From positions 1-64,000 of the forward strand of contig NXFV01000120.1 of NCBI GenBank assembly GCA_002803225.1: DNA of 64,000 nt, written 5' to 3'. Below the pieces are notes generated by a model that did not search any database, had not been told where the DNA came from, and saw nothing but the letters and a program-made list of their open reading frames with translations. The stretch comes from Gamarada debralockiae. Its lineage: Eukaryota; Ascomycota; Leotiomycetes; Helotiales; Hyphodiscaceae. Positions 1-12,644 of this stretch are shown piece after piece (within the stretch, counting starts at the first letter, position 1; each line of letters opens with the position of its first letter). The position numbers were made by a program, and so were the translations under genes.

Positions 1-1862
1 ACGTACAAACTGTGACTGAGCAAGAGAATTGACAGCAATTTACTGTCTGGGAACTCAAGTACCTTTAGAGATTGAGTGAGTTGCATTTGTGGCTTTGGAA
101 ATTTTCAAGTGTCTTTGAAAAATCGGTGGGAGTTGGTAGAAAGCATATAACGCACGTTGAAAATATCGCTGAAGTCGAATCACCAATAGGACTGCTACCA
201 TCAAGGTATCAGAGCCAAAGCTCATAATACTCTAGACTTTGGTGATTACAGCATATTAACATTGTTCCTCGCCAGTGGAGCTTGAAGAAAATACTGAATA
301 TGCTCGTGACTTAGCCCTGAGGCTGGATGTTCTCGCCAGAGGAGTTATGCTCCAGCCTGTTCAACTGGTTGGCGATTGAAACCTTAAATTGAAGGTTCAC
401 CTTCCCCAATGAAAGAAACATACGAGAAGAAGGGAGGGAGGAAACCTCAACACGCAATCATACTGGCGTCGCTAATGGCACTCGCTAAAAGGGTATGAAT
501 TTGAGGAAAGGAAGTAATATTCGACAGTTTACCCTGGAAGACAACCTCTCGATTCATTGTGGGGAGACTCTAACAGTACGATCGGATTATTCTTCTTCTG
601 CCCTTTTCGAGTCTGGAGATTTCAAGCTTGCCTTACTCTGCTCTCAAAACCACGAGTGCTGACGTGCAGATGCTTGACGGAGAAACCCACTCTTTATAAG
701 TACGTTGTCGAAATTCTTCTACAGTGAAAATAGCCTTTTTTTTGGCAATCAAATTAGATTGACCTTCGAGAGACTTTCAGAATTGGCCGCGACGCGAAAC
801 GTATGATGATGCGCCAGGCGCGACTTCCACAGTTGGAAAGCTGGCTCAGTCTGAACAGCTCGTTCTTTTCTACACGAAACCAGGAGTCCCATTACTTCCA
901 GGCCGCAAAAACGACTTTGATTGCGCTCTAGTTTAATGCAGTTTGAACCTCGCCGGAGAATTAAAATAACTCGATGGATTCTAAATGTTGTGATTTTTGC
1001 CAATTTTAGTGAGGGGTAAATAAAAGGGCAGATTTTCCTGCCGTTCTCTCAGTCTCGTTTCTATCGCAATACTTTCTCTCACTCACAACCGACTGCATCG
1101 TATCGCATCAGTGGCCGTAAGCTACTGTCCGCACAGTCATCAGAGGTCAAGACAGAAGGTTTTCAGATGTCATCAGATGATATCGGCTCTCAGTGAGATT
1201 ATCGCCGAGCGGCTAATCACCATGATCCCAAAATGGAGCTGCAGTGGATCTTCTGCGGGAATCCAAGCGACTCCACAGCGAGAAGCCCAGAAGGTCATGT
1301 TTTGGAGCTCATAGGACGAGAAATGTGCGGCCCACGGCCGATTCTCTTGTTGCACAAACGCTGTCGGCCTTTTCTTCTGTTGTTGTCCGTGGGACGCCAA
1401 GTTTTTCTTGATAGAGTATACCCGAATCGAGTGCGAAGGAAGAAGTTGAGTGAAATTTTGCGGCTCATTCTACGATCCAAAAGGCGGAACAATGTCTCCT
1501 CCGCCCTCTTCGTTTGTAATTTGTATCCGATAGTGTACCAATTTAAAATAAAATATGAAAATACTAACTTCTTGAGTGGGATATCTCTATGCTGACTGGC
1601 TTCCTCATAGGCCTCTCCGCCCTGTTTTAAAGTTGTCAGCGCCAATCAGCAATTCCTAGAAGAAATGCTCGCCTCACTTTTTGCACAGCCCTCGAATCTC
1701 GGCCAGCAAATTTTTTTTGTTTCATTGAGATGATTTCAGAGGCAACATCCTACTCTTACCCTCACACCCAAAATCCTCAGATAATTCGAACACACTAGTC
1801 GCCGCTTTACACAATCAAACTTCACTTTCTTGCCCATATTGGATGTTGGAGTCTCTGGCGAT
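1..1862. other. Left-edge intergenic region
   Basis: I see no convincing gene here. Open frames are short, overlap on both strands and resemble no family I know. The last few hundred bases before 1863 are presumably the promoter and 5' leader of the zinc-finger gene. Confidence 0.5.
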
Positions 1863-1866
1863 ATGA
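1843..1866 (+). promoter_or_regulatory. Seven-codon upstream ORF overlapping the zinc-finger start
   Basis: An ATG at 1843 opens a seven-codon frame whose TGA (1864-1866) overlaps the chosen start ATG (1863-1865) in the tetranucleotide ATGA. In eukaryotes such an arrangement usually lowers initiation at the main start or makes it depend on leaky scanning or reinitiation. If transcription starts after 1843, the uORF is not transcribed. The overlap is seen directly; the regulatory role is inferred. Confidence 0.4.
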
Positions 1867-3023
1867 CTGGCCGAAGGAATGAGGTGCCTCTATACCAGGA
1901 TCTTACATCGCAACGTTACTGGATACCTGAGCTTCCAATAGAATATCTTCTTGATCACACTTGGTCCAATCAACATGCTTGTGATAATACAACCCCTGCA
2001 AACGAAGCCAGCTACGGAAACCTCTTTTCGCCCCATGACAGATCACGTGACCAATATCTTCCCTACGAACAGGCCGACCAATCGTTCCTCTCTGCCGAGT
2101 CAATAATGGATTTCAGCTCTACGGTTTTTATGCACGGAAATATACCGCTTGAGCAACACCAGTTTTCCTTCGACTTTGAGGCCGTTCAGACTGCAGACCC
2201 CAAAGATCTCAACTTGGACATCTACTCCGACTTCCCAGATTCCTTCCTTCCAGCCAATCAAATTCCAGCGTTAGCAACTAATTTTCTAATTTCGCCTACT
2301 GAGTACTAATTCACTCACAGAGCCCCGAATGCCTCTTTTAGTTCATCGATCTCACTCCCGCTCTCAGAAGCCGAAATCGAATTCGAAGTCAAAGCCATGG
2401 AGCTACTACCATCTCCATGTCCTTCACCCTCGACGATTCCGATTGCCTCTCCTCAAGCAGTGCAGGCACCCGGGACTGTCCACGGGCAACTCGAAATAAC
2501 TCCTATCCACTCTTGTCGAGATTGCAACGTCAGTTTCCCAAGTCAGACTGCGCTCTCAAGTCACGCAATTCAAACTCAACACAGTCCGTACGTCTGCACT
2601 TGCGGAAAGACGTTCTCTCGACTTGACGTCCTCCACCGTCACTTCCAGAATTTTCAACCCAACACAACATATCCGTGTCCAAATTGCACCAAGCACCGCG
2701 GCAATAACGCTTTCCACAGGCTTGATCATCTCACGCAGCATCTCCGAGGATATCATCACCATGAAGTGCCGCCAGCCTCTGATGACAGTGAGGAAGGAGG
2801 AATCGAGCAGCAGAAACCTGGCAACAAGAGGAAAGTGCCTTCGTGCCTTCACAAGGGATGTGAACTATCTTTTGAGACCCGATCCGAATTCACTAAACAT
2901 GTGCGAGAAGTGCACGACGAGAGTCTATATCCATGTCCAGAGAATGGATGTCTGCGAGTGGGAGGAAAGGGGTTCTTCAGACGGAAGGATCTCTTGAAAC
3001 ATCAAGCTGATCATCATTCCTAA
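1863..3023 (+). CDS. C2H2 zinc-finger protein, probable transcription factor
   Basis: Two exons (1863-2269 and 2321-3023) around a 51-nt intron with a TACTAAT-like branch site give 369 residues. The joined frame runs without a stop. The N-terminal half is acidic, Pro/Ser/Gln-rich and without a known domain, as in activation regions. The C-terminal half has about five Cys/His fingers. Finger 1 starts at Cys201 (C-x2-C). A shorter CTC-type finger lies near 228-243, a CPNC finger near 254-281, and the last two, with wide Cys spacing, near 311-334 and 341-368. A Lys/Arg stretch near 303 could be a nuclear signal. Frame-compatible codons upstream of 1863 lack an ATG. It probably binds DNA in the nucleus; targets are unknown. 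The family call is firm, the biological role is not. Confidence 0.85.
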
Positions 3024-3211
3024 CCTAGTTAAAGAGAAGATGCATGGTTGTTCAAAGGGTATGAGCGATTTTCCCATCGACGTGATATTTTTCTTTGGGA
3101 TCAGTCATTTGACAAAAATGGGATTCTGCGCAACGGAGTTCATGTCATTTATCTCATTAAATATATTGAAGGTGTTCGGATCTGTTTGTATGGGTCGGAG
3201 GACATATCGAA

Positions 3212-3594
3212 TTAGTAATTCTCACCCAGAAACTCCGCCTTGATACTCGGGAAATACTATCACAACTATCAGCGCACGCTTCACAGCCCCACATCAAAAG
3301 GAAAAGACTCACCGGTGTCCCAAAACCCGTCACTGCATCCCACCCTTTCACAGCCGGGAATCCCTCCGTCCCGCATCCAATCGAAATCCCATTCGTAATA
3401 TCCGTGAATGCTTTGTAGCCACCAGCATACGACCACGGATTCAAGAATCCTAAAGGAGATTTGCCAGCAGCAATCAACGCATCATTCATCAGCGCAGTGA
3501 TAGCAGCGGCTGTTGTAGTCGAAGCACTAGTTCCGTCTACAGTAGCGGCACTAGCGCCGCAATATCCGGGTATCGGCACCCATGAATACCACAT
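3212..3594 (-). pseudogene. Sedolisin (S53, tripeptidyl-peptidase) 3' fragment
   Basis: The minus strand encodes the C-terminal part of a fungal S53 serine-carboxyl peptidase. It keeps the GTSAS nucleophile motif, the typical ALMNDALIAAGKSPLGFLNP segment and the GCGTEGFPA...GWDAVTGFGTP block. A 56-nt intron (3257-3312, donor GTGAGT) then joins a short last exon that ends YFPSIK...ENY and a stop at 3212. Upstream of 3594 the frame meets a stop within a few codons and no signal peptide, pro-domain or Glu/Asp catalytic region follows. Only about 110 residues of a normally 550-650 residue enzyme remain. It is therefore a truncated relic, although its 3' splice site and stop are still well formed. 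Confidence 0.8.
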
Positions 3595-3800
3595 GTTCTT
3601 GCATTAACGCCGATTTTAGTGTTCTTCCAGGTGCTTCAACAATGTTCGCGACCATTTGTCAGCCATTCAACATGTCTTTCATTCCTGAGGCTCGATTAAC
3701 AAGCACTGCCGGTTTGGAAGTATTAAATCGCTTCAGATGTCTCGCAGTCTGGATTCCTTTGGCATAGTAGCCAAATAGAAAGTCATTTCAAAATCCCAAA

Positions 3801-4998
3801 ATGAACGATGAATCAATTGAAGCAACGTCGGGGAGCCGCGGCCCTAGTAAACGAAATCGCGGTCTTTTGTCCTGCCTTGAATGCCACAGACGCAAACAAA
3901 AATGCAATCGTATGCAGCCTTGCAACGACTGCACCCAACGTGGTGTGCCTTTCAAGTGCGAGTACAGAATCACGATGTGAGTAGCGCCTCAAGCGGCCTG
4001 ATATTGCTCACTAATCTCTTGGTGCTCAAGAAGGCCCAATCAACGATCAAACTCTGACCAAGACGACAAGGGAGATTCTCGAAAGGGTGTCAAGAATGCC
4101 CGTCTCAAACGAATAATCACTGGTAGCGAGGTGATCCTTACCCCGGAGTCCGTCGACGCCTTGCAGAACTTGAGAACGGCTGCATCTGCAGGACCTAACT
4201 CCGATGAAATGCTGCATCCATATTTCTCCAATGAGGACTTTCGATTTCCCGATAGCTCTGTTTTGCTCCAGGCTTCAGATTCTATGCCTCTACTCTCTGG
4301 GGGAATACCGCCCGGCACTGGTTCTTGGTTCTTGGGTGGCTTAGATCCATTCTCCTCTTTGCCACATATGGACGAAGAGCCACTTCCGAAGAAATTTTTG
4401 ATATTTCATTGTAAGTGATCAAGCCCCCTTCAAAAGTTGATGACTGAAGCTCGAACCATTTTCCATCTAATGGAGTCTAACCTTGGACAGTCCTCCAATC
4501 ACTGGCTCCTTGGCTGAGTTCTTATGATGACACGATGACCCCCACTTCTCCACGAGTATCATGGTTTTCATTCGCCCTGAACAATCCCACGCTTTTCTAT
4601 GCGACATTACTGGCTGCAGCTGTCCATTTGGATCGTAGAAAGCCCCTGGCAGATCAAAGAAAGCTGCTTTGGTACAAGGTCATGACTATGCAGTTAGCTA
4701 ATGAGAACCTGAACGTTTCTTCGGAAGGAGCTAGTGACCAGATGATTTTGGTTGCTTTGATACTTCTTTATTTCAACGTAAGGCATCTTGAGCCCTGATT
4801 GTTACTCATTTCTCTGATAAATTATAGGTTCGTGGTGGCAATCAACAGGAGTACGAGATTCATCTTGGAGGAATTCATCAGATGCTCAAATTAAGAGGTG
4901 GGATGCAAACTTTGGGAAGGAGGGGAATGGTCAAAAACTGGCTTGATGTATGCTATGGCCCCTGGAATGATGACTGGGAGTACGGGCGAGTTTATTGA
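3801..4998 (+). CDS. Zn(II)2Cys6 fungal transcription factor
   Basis: Four exons: 3801-3976, 4031-4410, 4491-4777 and 4828-4998, giving 337 residues. Three introns (54, 80 and 50 nt) have GTGAGT/GTAAGT/GTAAGG donors and all phases fit. The binuclear zinc cluster is complete: Cys25, 28, 35, 41, 44 and 53 with the spacing C-x2-C-x6-C-x5-C-x2-C-x8-C. A basic linker follows, then the start of a fungal-specific regulatory domain (SWFSFALNNP, then QEYEIHLGGIHQMLKLRGGM). The protein ends at 4998, short for the family (usually above 450 residues), so either the C-terminus is truncated or a last exon was missed. It runs convergently towards the isochorismatase-like gene, whose stop lies 72 bp beyond. 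Confidence 0.75.
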
Positions 4999-5069
4999 CT
5001 GAAAGCTCTAGTCATGTTGCATAACAAGATGTCCAAAGTTTCCAAGATTCTTTCCCTGCTTTCCTACTC

Positions 5070-5780
5070 TCACTTATCCAAAGTTGCGATCCACTCTCCC
5101 ACTTTTTTCACCTCATGAGCAAACAGTGGCCAGATCAAGTCCGTCGCAGCGTTCTTTTGCTCGATTGTGAAGCCTGCAGTGGAGTCGCTGAGCATGGTTA
5201 CGTGGTAGCCGCTGCGTCTTGTCAGTCTCTGCTTCTCAATCCAGACATCCCGAGCAACTTACAGTTCGTAAGCATAGCGAGCGGTTGACTCGAGACAAGT
5301 ATTTGAAGTCAGTCCTCCCATCACCAAATTCGTAACATCGCGTTGCCTCAACTGGTAATCCAGGTCGGTATTCTGGAAGGAACTACACTCAATATCAGCC
5401 TAGCACCGCCCTATTTTCAGCTCCTCCTACCTGCTAGACCAATGCTTGCTGACAACCACATCACCATTCTCCAAATCCGGCGCGAGACCCTCATACATTT
5501 CGACACCCCAGCTTCCTTCCTCAAACGCAACATTCTGCTTCTGGCTTGTCTGCATAGCAGTCGCATGGTTCCATCCCGCGATGAATCCAGGTTTCATCTG
5601 TTGGTGGAGACCGTAGTATATCGGGATCTTATGTGCTCGTGCTGCGGCTACCATTTCTTGAAGATGCTTGATGGTGTCGGTTTCTTTGAGGCTGTCGGCG
5701 AGGAGGCCATTGAGCTTGCCTTTGGGGTGGAGAAAGTCGTTGTAAGGGTCGATTATGACGACAGCTGTGTTTCCCGGCAT
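5070..5780 (-). CDS. Isochorismatase-family cysteine hydrolase
   Basis: Three exons on the minus strand (5780-5431, 5382-5263, 5211-5070) with introns of 48 and 51 nt encode 203 residues, the usual family size. The Asp-Lys-Cys triad of the isochorismatase/nicotinamidase superfamily is visible: Asp11 in VVIIDPYNDF, Lys112 in VVSKHWSS and Cys146 in LTSNTC followed by LESTARYAYELGYHV. The FQNTDLDYQLRQR segment is typical of the small fungal subfamily whose substrate is not settled. It probably acts in the cytosol on an amide, N-carbamoyl or enol-ether substrate. It has no signal peptide. It is complete, unlike several neighbours, and lies between a regulator and an exporter-like gene, which would suit a small catabolic group. 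Confidence 0.88.
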
Positions 5781-6734
5781 GGTGCAGGAATGGTTTGAAG
5801 ATTCTTAGGTTTAAGTGTGATTGAATATGGTATTAGATATTGAGAGATTTGGGTAGTCAAGGGAAACAAGATCTGCTTTTGACTTTATAAATGGAAGGAT
5901 GGGCAAGTCTGGCAGGCTTTAAGTGGAGAGCTTGCATGAGAAGTGAACACGACAGACTCAAAAAGCCAAATCTCATCCATATCGAGGAAATGCACTGAAT
6001 CTACAAATTTCAGAACTGTCAACAGACCCTTCGTGCATTCAGCCGAGCGCCCGCATGAGGCTGCCCAATTGTTGTCGATCTGGATTCAACTCCGCGCTAG
6101 GAGATAATGCACGGCATAACGGACAGCCTTCCTCGGAGAAAATCTAAATGGTCCACCAAAAATGAGGGCTTGTGGCGGGGCTTTGAACGGCAAAAGTGAT
6201 GAGTAAGCAACAAAAACCTGAGCCTGGCAGTGTACTAATCCTGCCGCATTTCTCAGTAGCCCGTCAGCGAACTTCACCTCCTAAATGACAGGCTCGGATG
6301 GTCAAATTCAGACAAGGTCTGCAGGGAAGGACTCCCGGTGTCAAGATGACCGATTTAATCTCCACCATGTCGCCATGCCAGAATTAGCTATTGCCGTTTC
6401 TGGTCTGGACGCAGCACACGTAGGAGACTAAGTTGTCTTCGTGCCAAAATTCTCGTAGATTGAAAAGGATAGATATTTAATTTCTACAAATCCATATTTG
6501 ACTTGAGATTCCTCCCTTTTTTGCTTCTTCTTAAGGAAATGTACTCTTTCTGCCCAATCGTTAGAACACATCGCTGTTTAGTTAGTCTGCGAGTATGAGA
6601 GTGAGCTCCTCCTCCAGAACATCCTTCAAGCTCTAAAGAAAATTTCCAATCCTCATCCGATATCAGTTCTCGCAATTTGAAGAAATCAAGGTCTTCGATA
6701 TTGATTTTACCGGCGACTTGTCATCCGAAAAGTC
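5781..6734. other. Intergenic region between divergent genes
   Basis: No gene seen. The stretch separates two divergently transcribed genes, the isochorismatase-like gene to the left and the exporter-like gene to the right, and should hold both promoters. The last 200 bases before 6735 are A/T- and pyrimidine-rich, as in fungal leaders. Confidence 0.5.
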
Positions 6735-9700
6735 ATGGCGAATGCTTCCAACATCTCGTCCACATCCACGGATCCTTCTAGCCCAACAACCCAACCCAGT
6801 GGAAATGGGTTTATTCATCCAAATACGACGCGGTCTCCAGACAGACCTAAATTTCTTACAACTTTGGCTCGTCTTGGGCTCACCATTCCCATTCTCAAAA
6901 CCATGTTCAAGGGAGCGCTGCCTCCGACTATCGCTATCGCCATGTACCAGTCGAACAGTATCGCCGAAAGATACAGCACATTGGGGAATTTGATAGCCAT
7001 CGTCTCAATATTGAGCCTATGCACTCTTCCCCGAATGAAGTTCCTCCAAACACTGTTCTTGAATATTCTAGGAACATGCCTGGCATGCGCGATGGCATTT
7101 CTAGGCTTGGTACTCTCGACCAGGGCTCGATCACACTCCGAAGCCCGACCATCGACGGATTTCAACAGTTCCGCCAGTGTTGTGTGTGCGATATTTCTCT
7201 TCGTCAATATCTACGCAATTAATGCTATGCGGGCTCGGTTTCCTGCACTGCAATTCCCCGCAATTTGTTACAGCGTTTACATGGCGGTCTGTTTCACAGA
7301 TATGCCAACGTTCAACATGTCTCGTGGATCAGCCTTCATCTGGAGAATGACGGAAACGTTTTTAACGGGCTTTGCTATAGCCGCGGGAGTTTCATTGTTC
7401 ATATTCCCTCTCTCGAGTAGAGCGATCATGTTCCGACAACTTGCGGCCACGATTGGCTCCCTGCATCCACGACTTGCGGGGCAGCAGAATGAGAAAGGCA
7501 ACACTGAAACCCAAAAGAAGGATCCAAATGGAGACACTGCTCTCCATCAAGCGAAACCGCCCAAGTGCGAAGAAGCAATCATTCAATCAGCGAATTTGTG
7601 TCAGAATTTCAGCAAGCTCCTAGTTGATATAGCCGCTGGGAAGTTGGAGGTAGCGTGGGGAAACATCGACGCTGCTGATTTGGACGAGCTGGCTCGACTT
7701 CTTAGGGCACTCTTAATACCCACTCTCGGACTGAGTCTGAGAGGAGACATTTTCAGAGATCTTGCAGAGCCTACGGTGCATCTACTTCGGGAAATTTCCC
7801 AGATGGGACATTTCATGAATGCCTCGCTGGACCATGTCACTTTGAAACTTTGTCTGGCACAACCGCCTCGAAAACGAGCCATCGGTCATGTGGAAGCTAC
7901 GTTGTTGGAGGATGAAATAGGACAAAGCAACTTTGAGAAGTTGTTTCGAGAGGCTTTAGGGCGGCTCCGTGCTGGAAGAGAAAAGAGAATAACGACTTGG
8001 ACGAAAGAGAAGACCGACGACTTGGATGTTCGAAAAGATATCACTGAAACGAGCTTGCACACCAAGGAACAATTTGCCCAACAGCAGCTATACATGTTGC
8101 TTTACATCGAACATCTCATGGAAAGTTGCGCCAACTCCGCTATCAATCTTATCCAGTTCGCGGATAAGAAATGGGAGACGAAGAATCGTCTTATCTTCCC
8201 CTCCGGCCTCCTTCAAAGCCATTGGCATCATTTCATTCACGTTCCCGAGCACCCGGAACACACCGTACCCCGAAGTGAGAGACGCCCACAACAAGCGAAC
8301 AATTCAACGGAGGGAAACTTGAATCCCATTGACATGGAAATCGAGCACCTGCCGCCGGAAACAACTTGGGAAAGGCACAGCAACCATTTCAGAACTCTGG
8401 GACATGTACTGAGATCACCCGAATCAGTTTTTGGACTTCGAGTCACACTTGCGACCGTTTCTATTGGAATTGCAGCGTTCTTGGGACAGTCCCAAGTATT
8501 CTTTCAAAAGAATCGTCTTGTTTGGGCGCTGGTCATGAGTACTATCGGAATGAGCTGGACGAGTGGCCAATCGGTATTTGGCCTCTTGGTGAGAATGGTG
8601 AGTCCGAATCCACAACCAAGGGATGAAGCTTAATGAATAATGTGCACCAGCTTGGAACCTTGATCGCTTCAATCCTAAGCTTCGTAATTTGGTATATTGT
8701 TGATGGGAAGACAGGTGGTGTCATCTTCATGCTGTTCCTCTTCACATTCATCGAGTTCTATTTTGTGATCAAATACCCGAAGTACATTGTGGTGTCAGTC
8801 ATAGCGATGGTGACCCAAGTCCTGATAGTAGGCTACGATCTCCAAGTCCGCAAGATCGGGAAGACAGCAGCCGAAGCTTCCGGTCAGCCTTATTACCCGG
8901 TGTACGTTCTCGCTCCATACAGACTTGCATGTGTATCCGGAGGATGTCTCGTCGCATTCATCTGGACGGTCTTCCCATACCCCATCACAGCTCGATCGCA
9001 ACTGCGGAAAGATCTTGGTGCATCCATATACATCCTCGCCAAGTATTACGCTTGCGTTCACGCGGGCGTTGTCGCACGATATCAACGCACTGAAGGCGAT
9101 CCAAATTCTCCTACATCACTCGGAAACTTGCTGGCGAGGAGCGAGAGCAAAATCTCGACTGAGGGCCTGGAATTACTCGGTACTCTTGCAGCGCAAGCTG
9201 AGTTCACGATCTGGGAGTTAAAAGTAGGAGGGAAATTCCCGCGGAAGAGATTTGAGGATGTAATTCAGGGGACTCAAAGCTTGATGAACAATCTGGCCTT
9301 GATGGCGTGAGTTTTTTATTTCCTTCCTGGCCAATTTTGGGGATGGAAAATGTTGAAAGAATCGTGCTCCCGAAATTTCGAATCCAAGGGAGGGGAGGGG
9401 CTTGTACCCGCGCTATCAGACGCAAAGCCCCCTTTCCTTCCCTTTTTGTCGATTTTTGACCTAAAGACACGAACGTCGCCAAATCGATCTTGCGAACACC
9501 TTCCTTCCCCAGTTGAGGACAGTAAGAAGTCACTGCTGAAAAATCTGCAGGCATATCACTCAGACACTACCTCGAGACTCGACAACACCCTGGTTCCGCA
9601 ACCTCGCCCGGCTCATGAAAGAAATCAATCCCACCAGTCACGATGTAGTGGCGACACTTGTTCTTTTGTCAGCGTCGGTCACGAACGGAAATGCTCTCCC

Positions 9701-10033
9701 ACCCTACTTGCAAGCTCCTGCTTACTTCGACGTCTCGAAGCGACTGATGGCCATGAATTCTGGTACGCTCCGAGATTGGGATTTTCGCCCATGAAATGCT
9801 GACAGAATCAGAAATCCTTTCTATGAAGCATGTTTCCGAAGAAGGCTATAGTGGATATGCTTCACTTCAAGTTGCAATCACGCTCGTGTCTGCCGACCTG
9901 GAGAAACTGATCGATAATGTGAGGGAGCTCGTGGGTGAGGTGAACTTCAGGTATGGCTTGACTTTGTTTCAGATTCCACTTGAGTAGTACTGATCCGGGT
10001 AGGTTCCACACTGGTGATGAAGAGTCGAGTTAG
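6735..10033 (+). CDS. Aromatic-acid-exporter-like (ArAE_2/DUF2421) membrane protein
   Basis: Five exons give 966 residues: 6735-8597, 8651-9306, 9551-9762, 9812-9950 and 10003-10033. All phases fit. Intron 2 is unusually long (244 nt); the acceptor of intron 3 could also be 6 nt earlier (exon start 9806). The N-terminal third has about six hydrophobic helices (LTIPILKTMFKGALPPTIAI through ICYSVYMAVCF), matching the ArAE_2_N region. A long soluble part of about 300 residues follows. A second membrane block begins near residue 565 (VFGLRVTLATVSIGIAAFLG) and leads into the DUF2421-type C-terminus. The fungal family is related to brefeldin A-sensitivity and fusaric acid resistance proteins. Export of an aromatic or weak-acid compound is inferred from the family only. 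Confidence 0.85.
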
Positions 10034-10074
10034 ATTCGACTGCTGGTGGAGGAGAATTTGGCATTCGGACATGG

Positions 10075-12115
10075 TTAGCAACATTCGACATTAACAGGTG
10101 CGACGAAGGTGCCTCCGTACTTAGTAGAAAACGGATTGTCAACTGTTCTACAAATTCGAAAGTAATGAAGTCGGAAATTTATCAAGAAATATGTCAGATG
10201 TACATTACACGTCTTATGGGTAATCTCATTTCCCAGCAGCTTTCCGATCTCTTCAGCAATGGCCGTGACTCTGTCCTCTGTCAATCTCCTGCCGATAATT
10301 TGAACAGCAACTGGAGCGCCGTGATATGCCTCCAGATCATCTACGCCATGTCAGCAAATTCCATTTCATCAGCATCTCAGGGAACTCACATTCGGCCTGC
10401 ACCTTCCCGTCCATCTCATTCAAAGGCTTATAACCATAGACCTTCTTATCAACCGCCTTATCCGCAAACGTAACCGGAACAACCGCGCTCTTGAAATCTA
10501 ACAAATTAATCGCACTTGCATACCCATAGTACTTGAACTGATTATGCCTAATAGCAGCCGTAGGGGTGATTGGAGCAATAATCGCGTCGATCTCCTTACC
10601 AAGCTTCTCTTCCATAAGTCGGAATTGCTCCCAGGTATTCGGATTGGAATGCCCATTTCTTCAGAGCACGGACCAGAGCTCGTTCATGGCGATCTTTGGA
10701 AGGGAAGGGTTGATGAGATCAGCGAAATTAGGGATTCTGGCTCGCCAGACTCTTTGAGCGTCTTGAAGACGTCGGTTCCGCCGTCTGAGGCATATATTCC
10801 GTTGATCAGGTCCACGCGGCGAAGTCGTGTTTGTAGGCGTCCATGGGAAGACGGTGTGACCGGCTTTCTTCATCGTGGGGATGACGGTCTCCACTTCGCG
10901 GAGGATTGGAGGATGGGGAAGGACTTAAAATGTGTTAGTAAAATTACCTGATGTATGATGTGTGCTTACATTTCCGTCACAGTTGTAGAATCCAAGTGTC
11001 AAACACCGGATGCGAGCTTGTTCTTGATGACATCGGCTTTCGCTTGATGCCATGGCATGGGGACAACTTTGGAGTCATACTTCCAAGGCTCTTGAGCAGG
11101 GACCGAGGTCACAAAGAGACGCACATCTAAATTTGTCAGTAAGGTCAGCTGACAAGGATTCGCAGTTACCTTTGACTGAATGAGTAAGAGGCCCGCAAAC
11201 ACTGTGGACTGTCTCTTGGCCTTCCATAGAATTTGCTATCCTGCCGTATGGCGATCTTCCATGACTAGGCCTGATGTCGTACAAAAAGTTGAATGCAGAA
11301 GGGACACGGATGGATCCACCTGAAGATGTCAGAAACAATGTCAACGCTCCAAGATCGAGGACCTACCGATGTTGGTGCCTACTCCAATGATACCACCTCT
11401 GAAGCCAACCATAGCACCCTCACCTTCTGAACTGCCTCCACACGACCAATTCTTCTGGCCAATATCTCGCAAACCATCAGACTTTGAGGCACACTGGTCT
11501 TGACATAGAAGATAGCTCCGGCTTTAGCAAGAAGTGTAACGAGATACGAGTCTTCTTTCTCGTACTTTCCGATCTAAGATACATATCCCATTGAAGTTTC
11601 CGATCCCTGGAGGCTCAGTCATCTAATCTCCCTCAACAATAGTGTTGTTGCACTCACATTTATTCGGAATTGGTCCTTGAGTGAAGTTGGAAGGCCATGA
11701 AGAGGTCCAACGACTTTGCCAGTCTTGGCAAGATATGCACCAAGTTCGGCTGCCCGTTTGAGTGCTATGTCAGGGAAGAATTCGAGGGAGCAGTTGAGCT
11801 GAGATAATATCAGTACGAACTATGTATTTATGGAATGATTAGAATGCTTACCAGTTGGTGAGCCAAAGCCGCCCTCATGCAGAAAGCAGTGGTGACAGCG
11901 ACAGAGGTTAATTTTCCAGCTGCCATCTGGGACACCAGATCAACGGCAGTTGACTCTGTGATAGCCAGTTCCTCAGCCGTCATAAATGCCACTTGACTTA
12001 GGAGCTCCATCACGTTGTCCTTCATTGTTGCGGACCTGAGGCGCCATTCTGCTGGAATGGTGGCCGCAATACGAGACTTCTTATCAGCTGCTGTTACTTC
12101 CCAACTTGAAGCCAT
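10075..12115 (-). pseudogene. Amidase (amidase signature family), decayed
   Basis: From the start at 12115 the first exon (to 11852, MASSWEV...) and the second ([10 protein letters not shown]..., with [14 protein letters not shown]) read as an acetamidase-type enzyme, including the Lys of the Ser-Ser-Lys triad. The next exon has TAG at 11576-11574 where the family has Trp in GYVSW. A frameshift between about 11450 and 11480 then disrupts the approach to the SCGGSS block. Further frame changes occur near 11010 (before LGFYNCDGN) and between about 10815 and 10850. The 3' part is still recognisable (IDAIIAPITPTAAIRHNQF, later GAPVAVQIIGRRL). Several exon borders keep good GT/AG signals. At least one nonsense codon and three frameshifts mark it as dead. 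Confidence 0.85.
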
Positions 12116-12644
12116 GGTGACTGCTGTTACTGTTGCTCTTCACCAAAAGATTTGGCAAAAGTCGGAAGGAGAAGATATGTATGAGAGAGGAGGAGAAATA
12201 ACTCTATCCTAACTGATGCTTCTCGACCCGTTTGATATCATAGGCAGCTCTAAAATATTACAAGATCTTCATGGCGGGGTTTGGGGTCGATAAGTACTTC
12301 TTATCGGGTGTGAGGGTGACAAATGGAAACTTTGGTTGGGATATAACTCGTCTTTGACTCGAAAACAGTAGTCTCACCAAGGACCTAACTCTCGGGTTCG
12401 TCTCTCCCTGGTCATTGGAGAAGCGGTGCAAATATTTTTTAAGAGTGGGGGAGTTGAAAGAGGACGTTGAGAATCTGGGCCGAAATGCGCTTTGATCTAA
12501 TCGCGGTCCGAGCACGCACGTTGATTCTCTAGAAGTAGACTAGCGTGAATATCACGTTTGGAAACATTTTTCTTGCATCAGCAATAAACCGGTATCATCT
12601 CAATTCCTCACTACTTTGAAAATTGACGCCAAACATGCCTTCAA
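12116..12644. other. Region between two pseudogenes
   Basis: No gene seen. It lies between the 5' end of the amidase relic and the 3' end of the FAD-oxidase relic, both transcribed to the left, so it should hold the former amidase promoter. Confidence 0.45.

Noticed and set aside
1295..1645. Overlapping open frames on both strands near the left edge
   Set aside because: No family match, no start context or introns; likely chance.
3595..3800. Upstream continuation of the sedolisin fragment
   Set aside because: The minus strand has a protein-like frame but nothing like the S53 core, and stops separate it from the fragment.
11574..11576. RIP as the cause of the pseudogenes
   Set aside because: The dead genes are not AT-rich, lesions are largely indels, and no duplicated copies are visible in the window.
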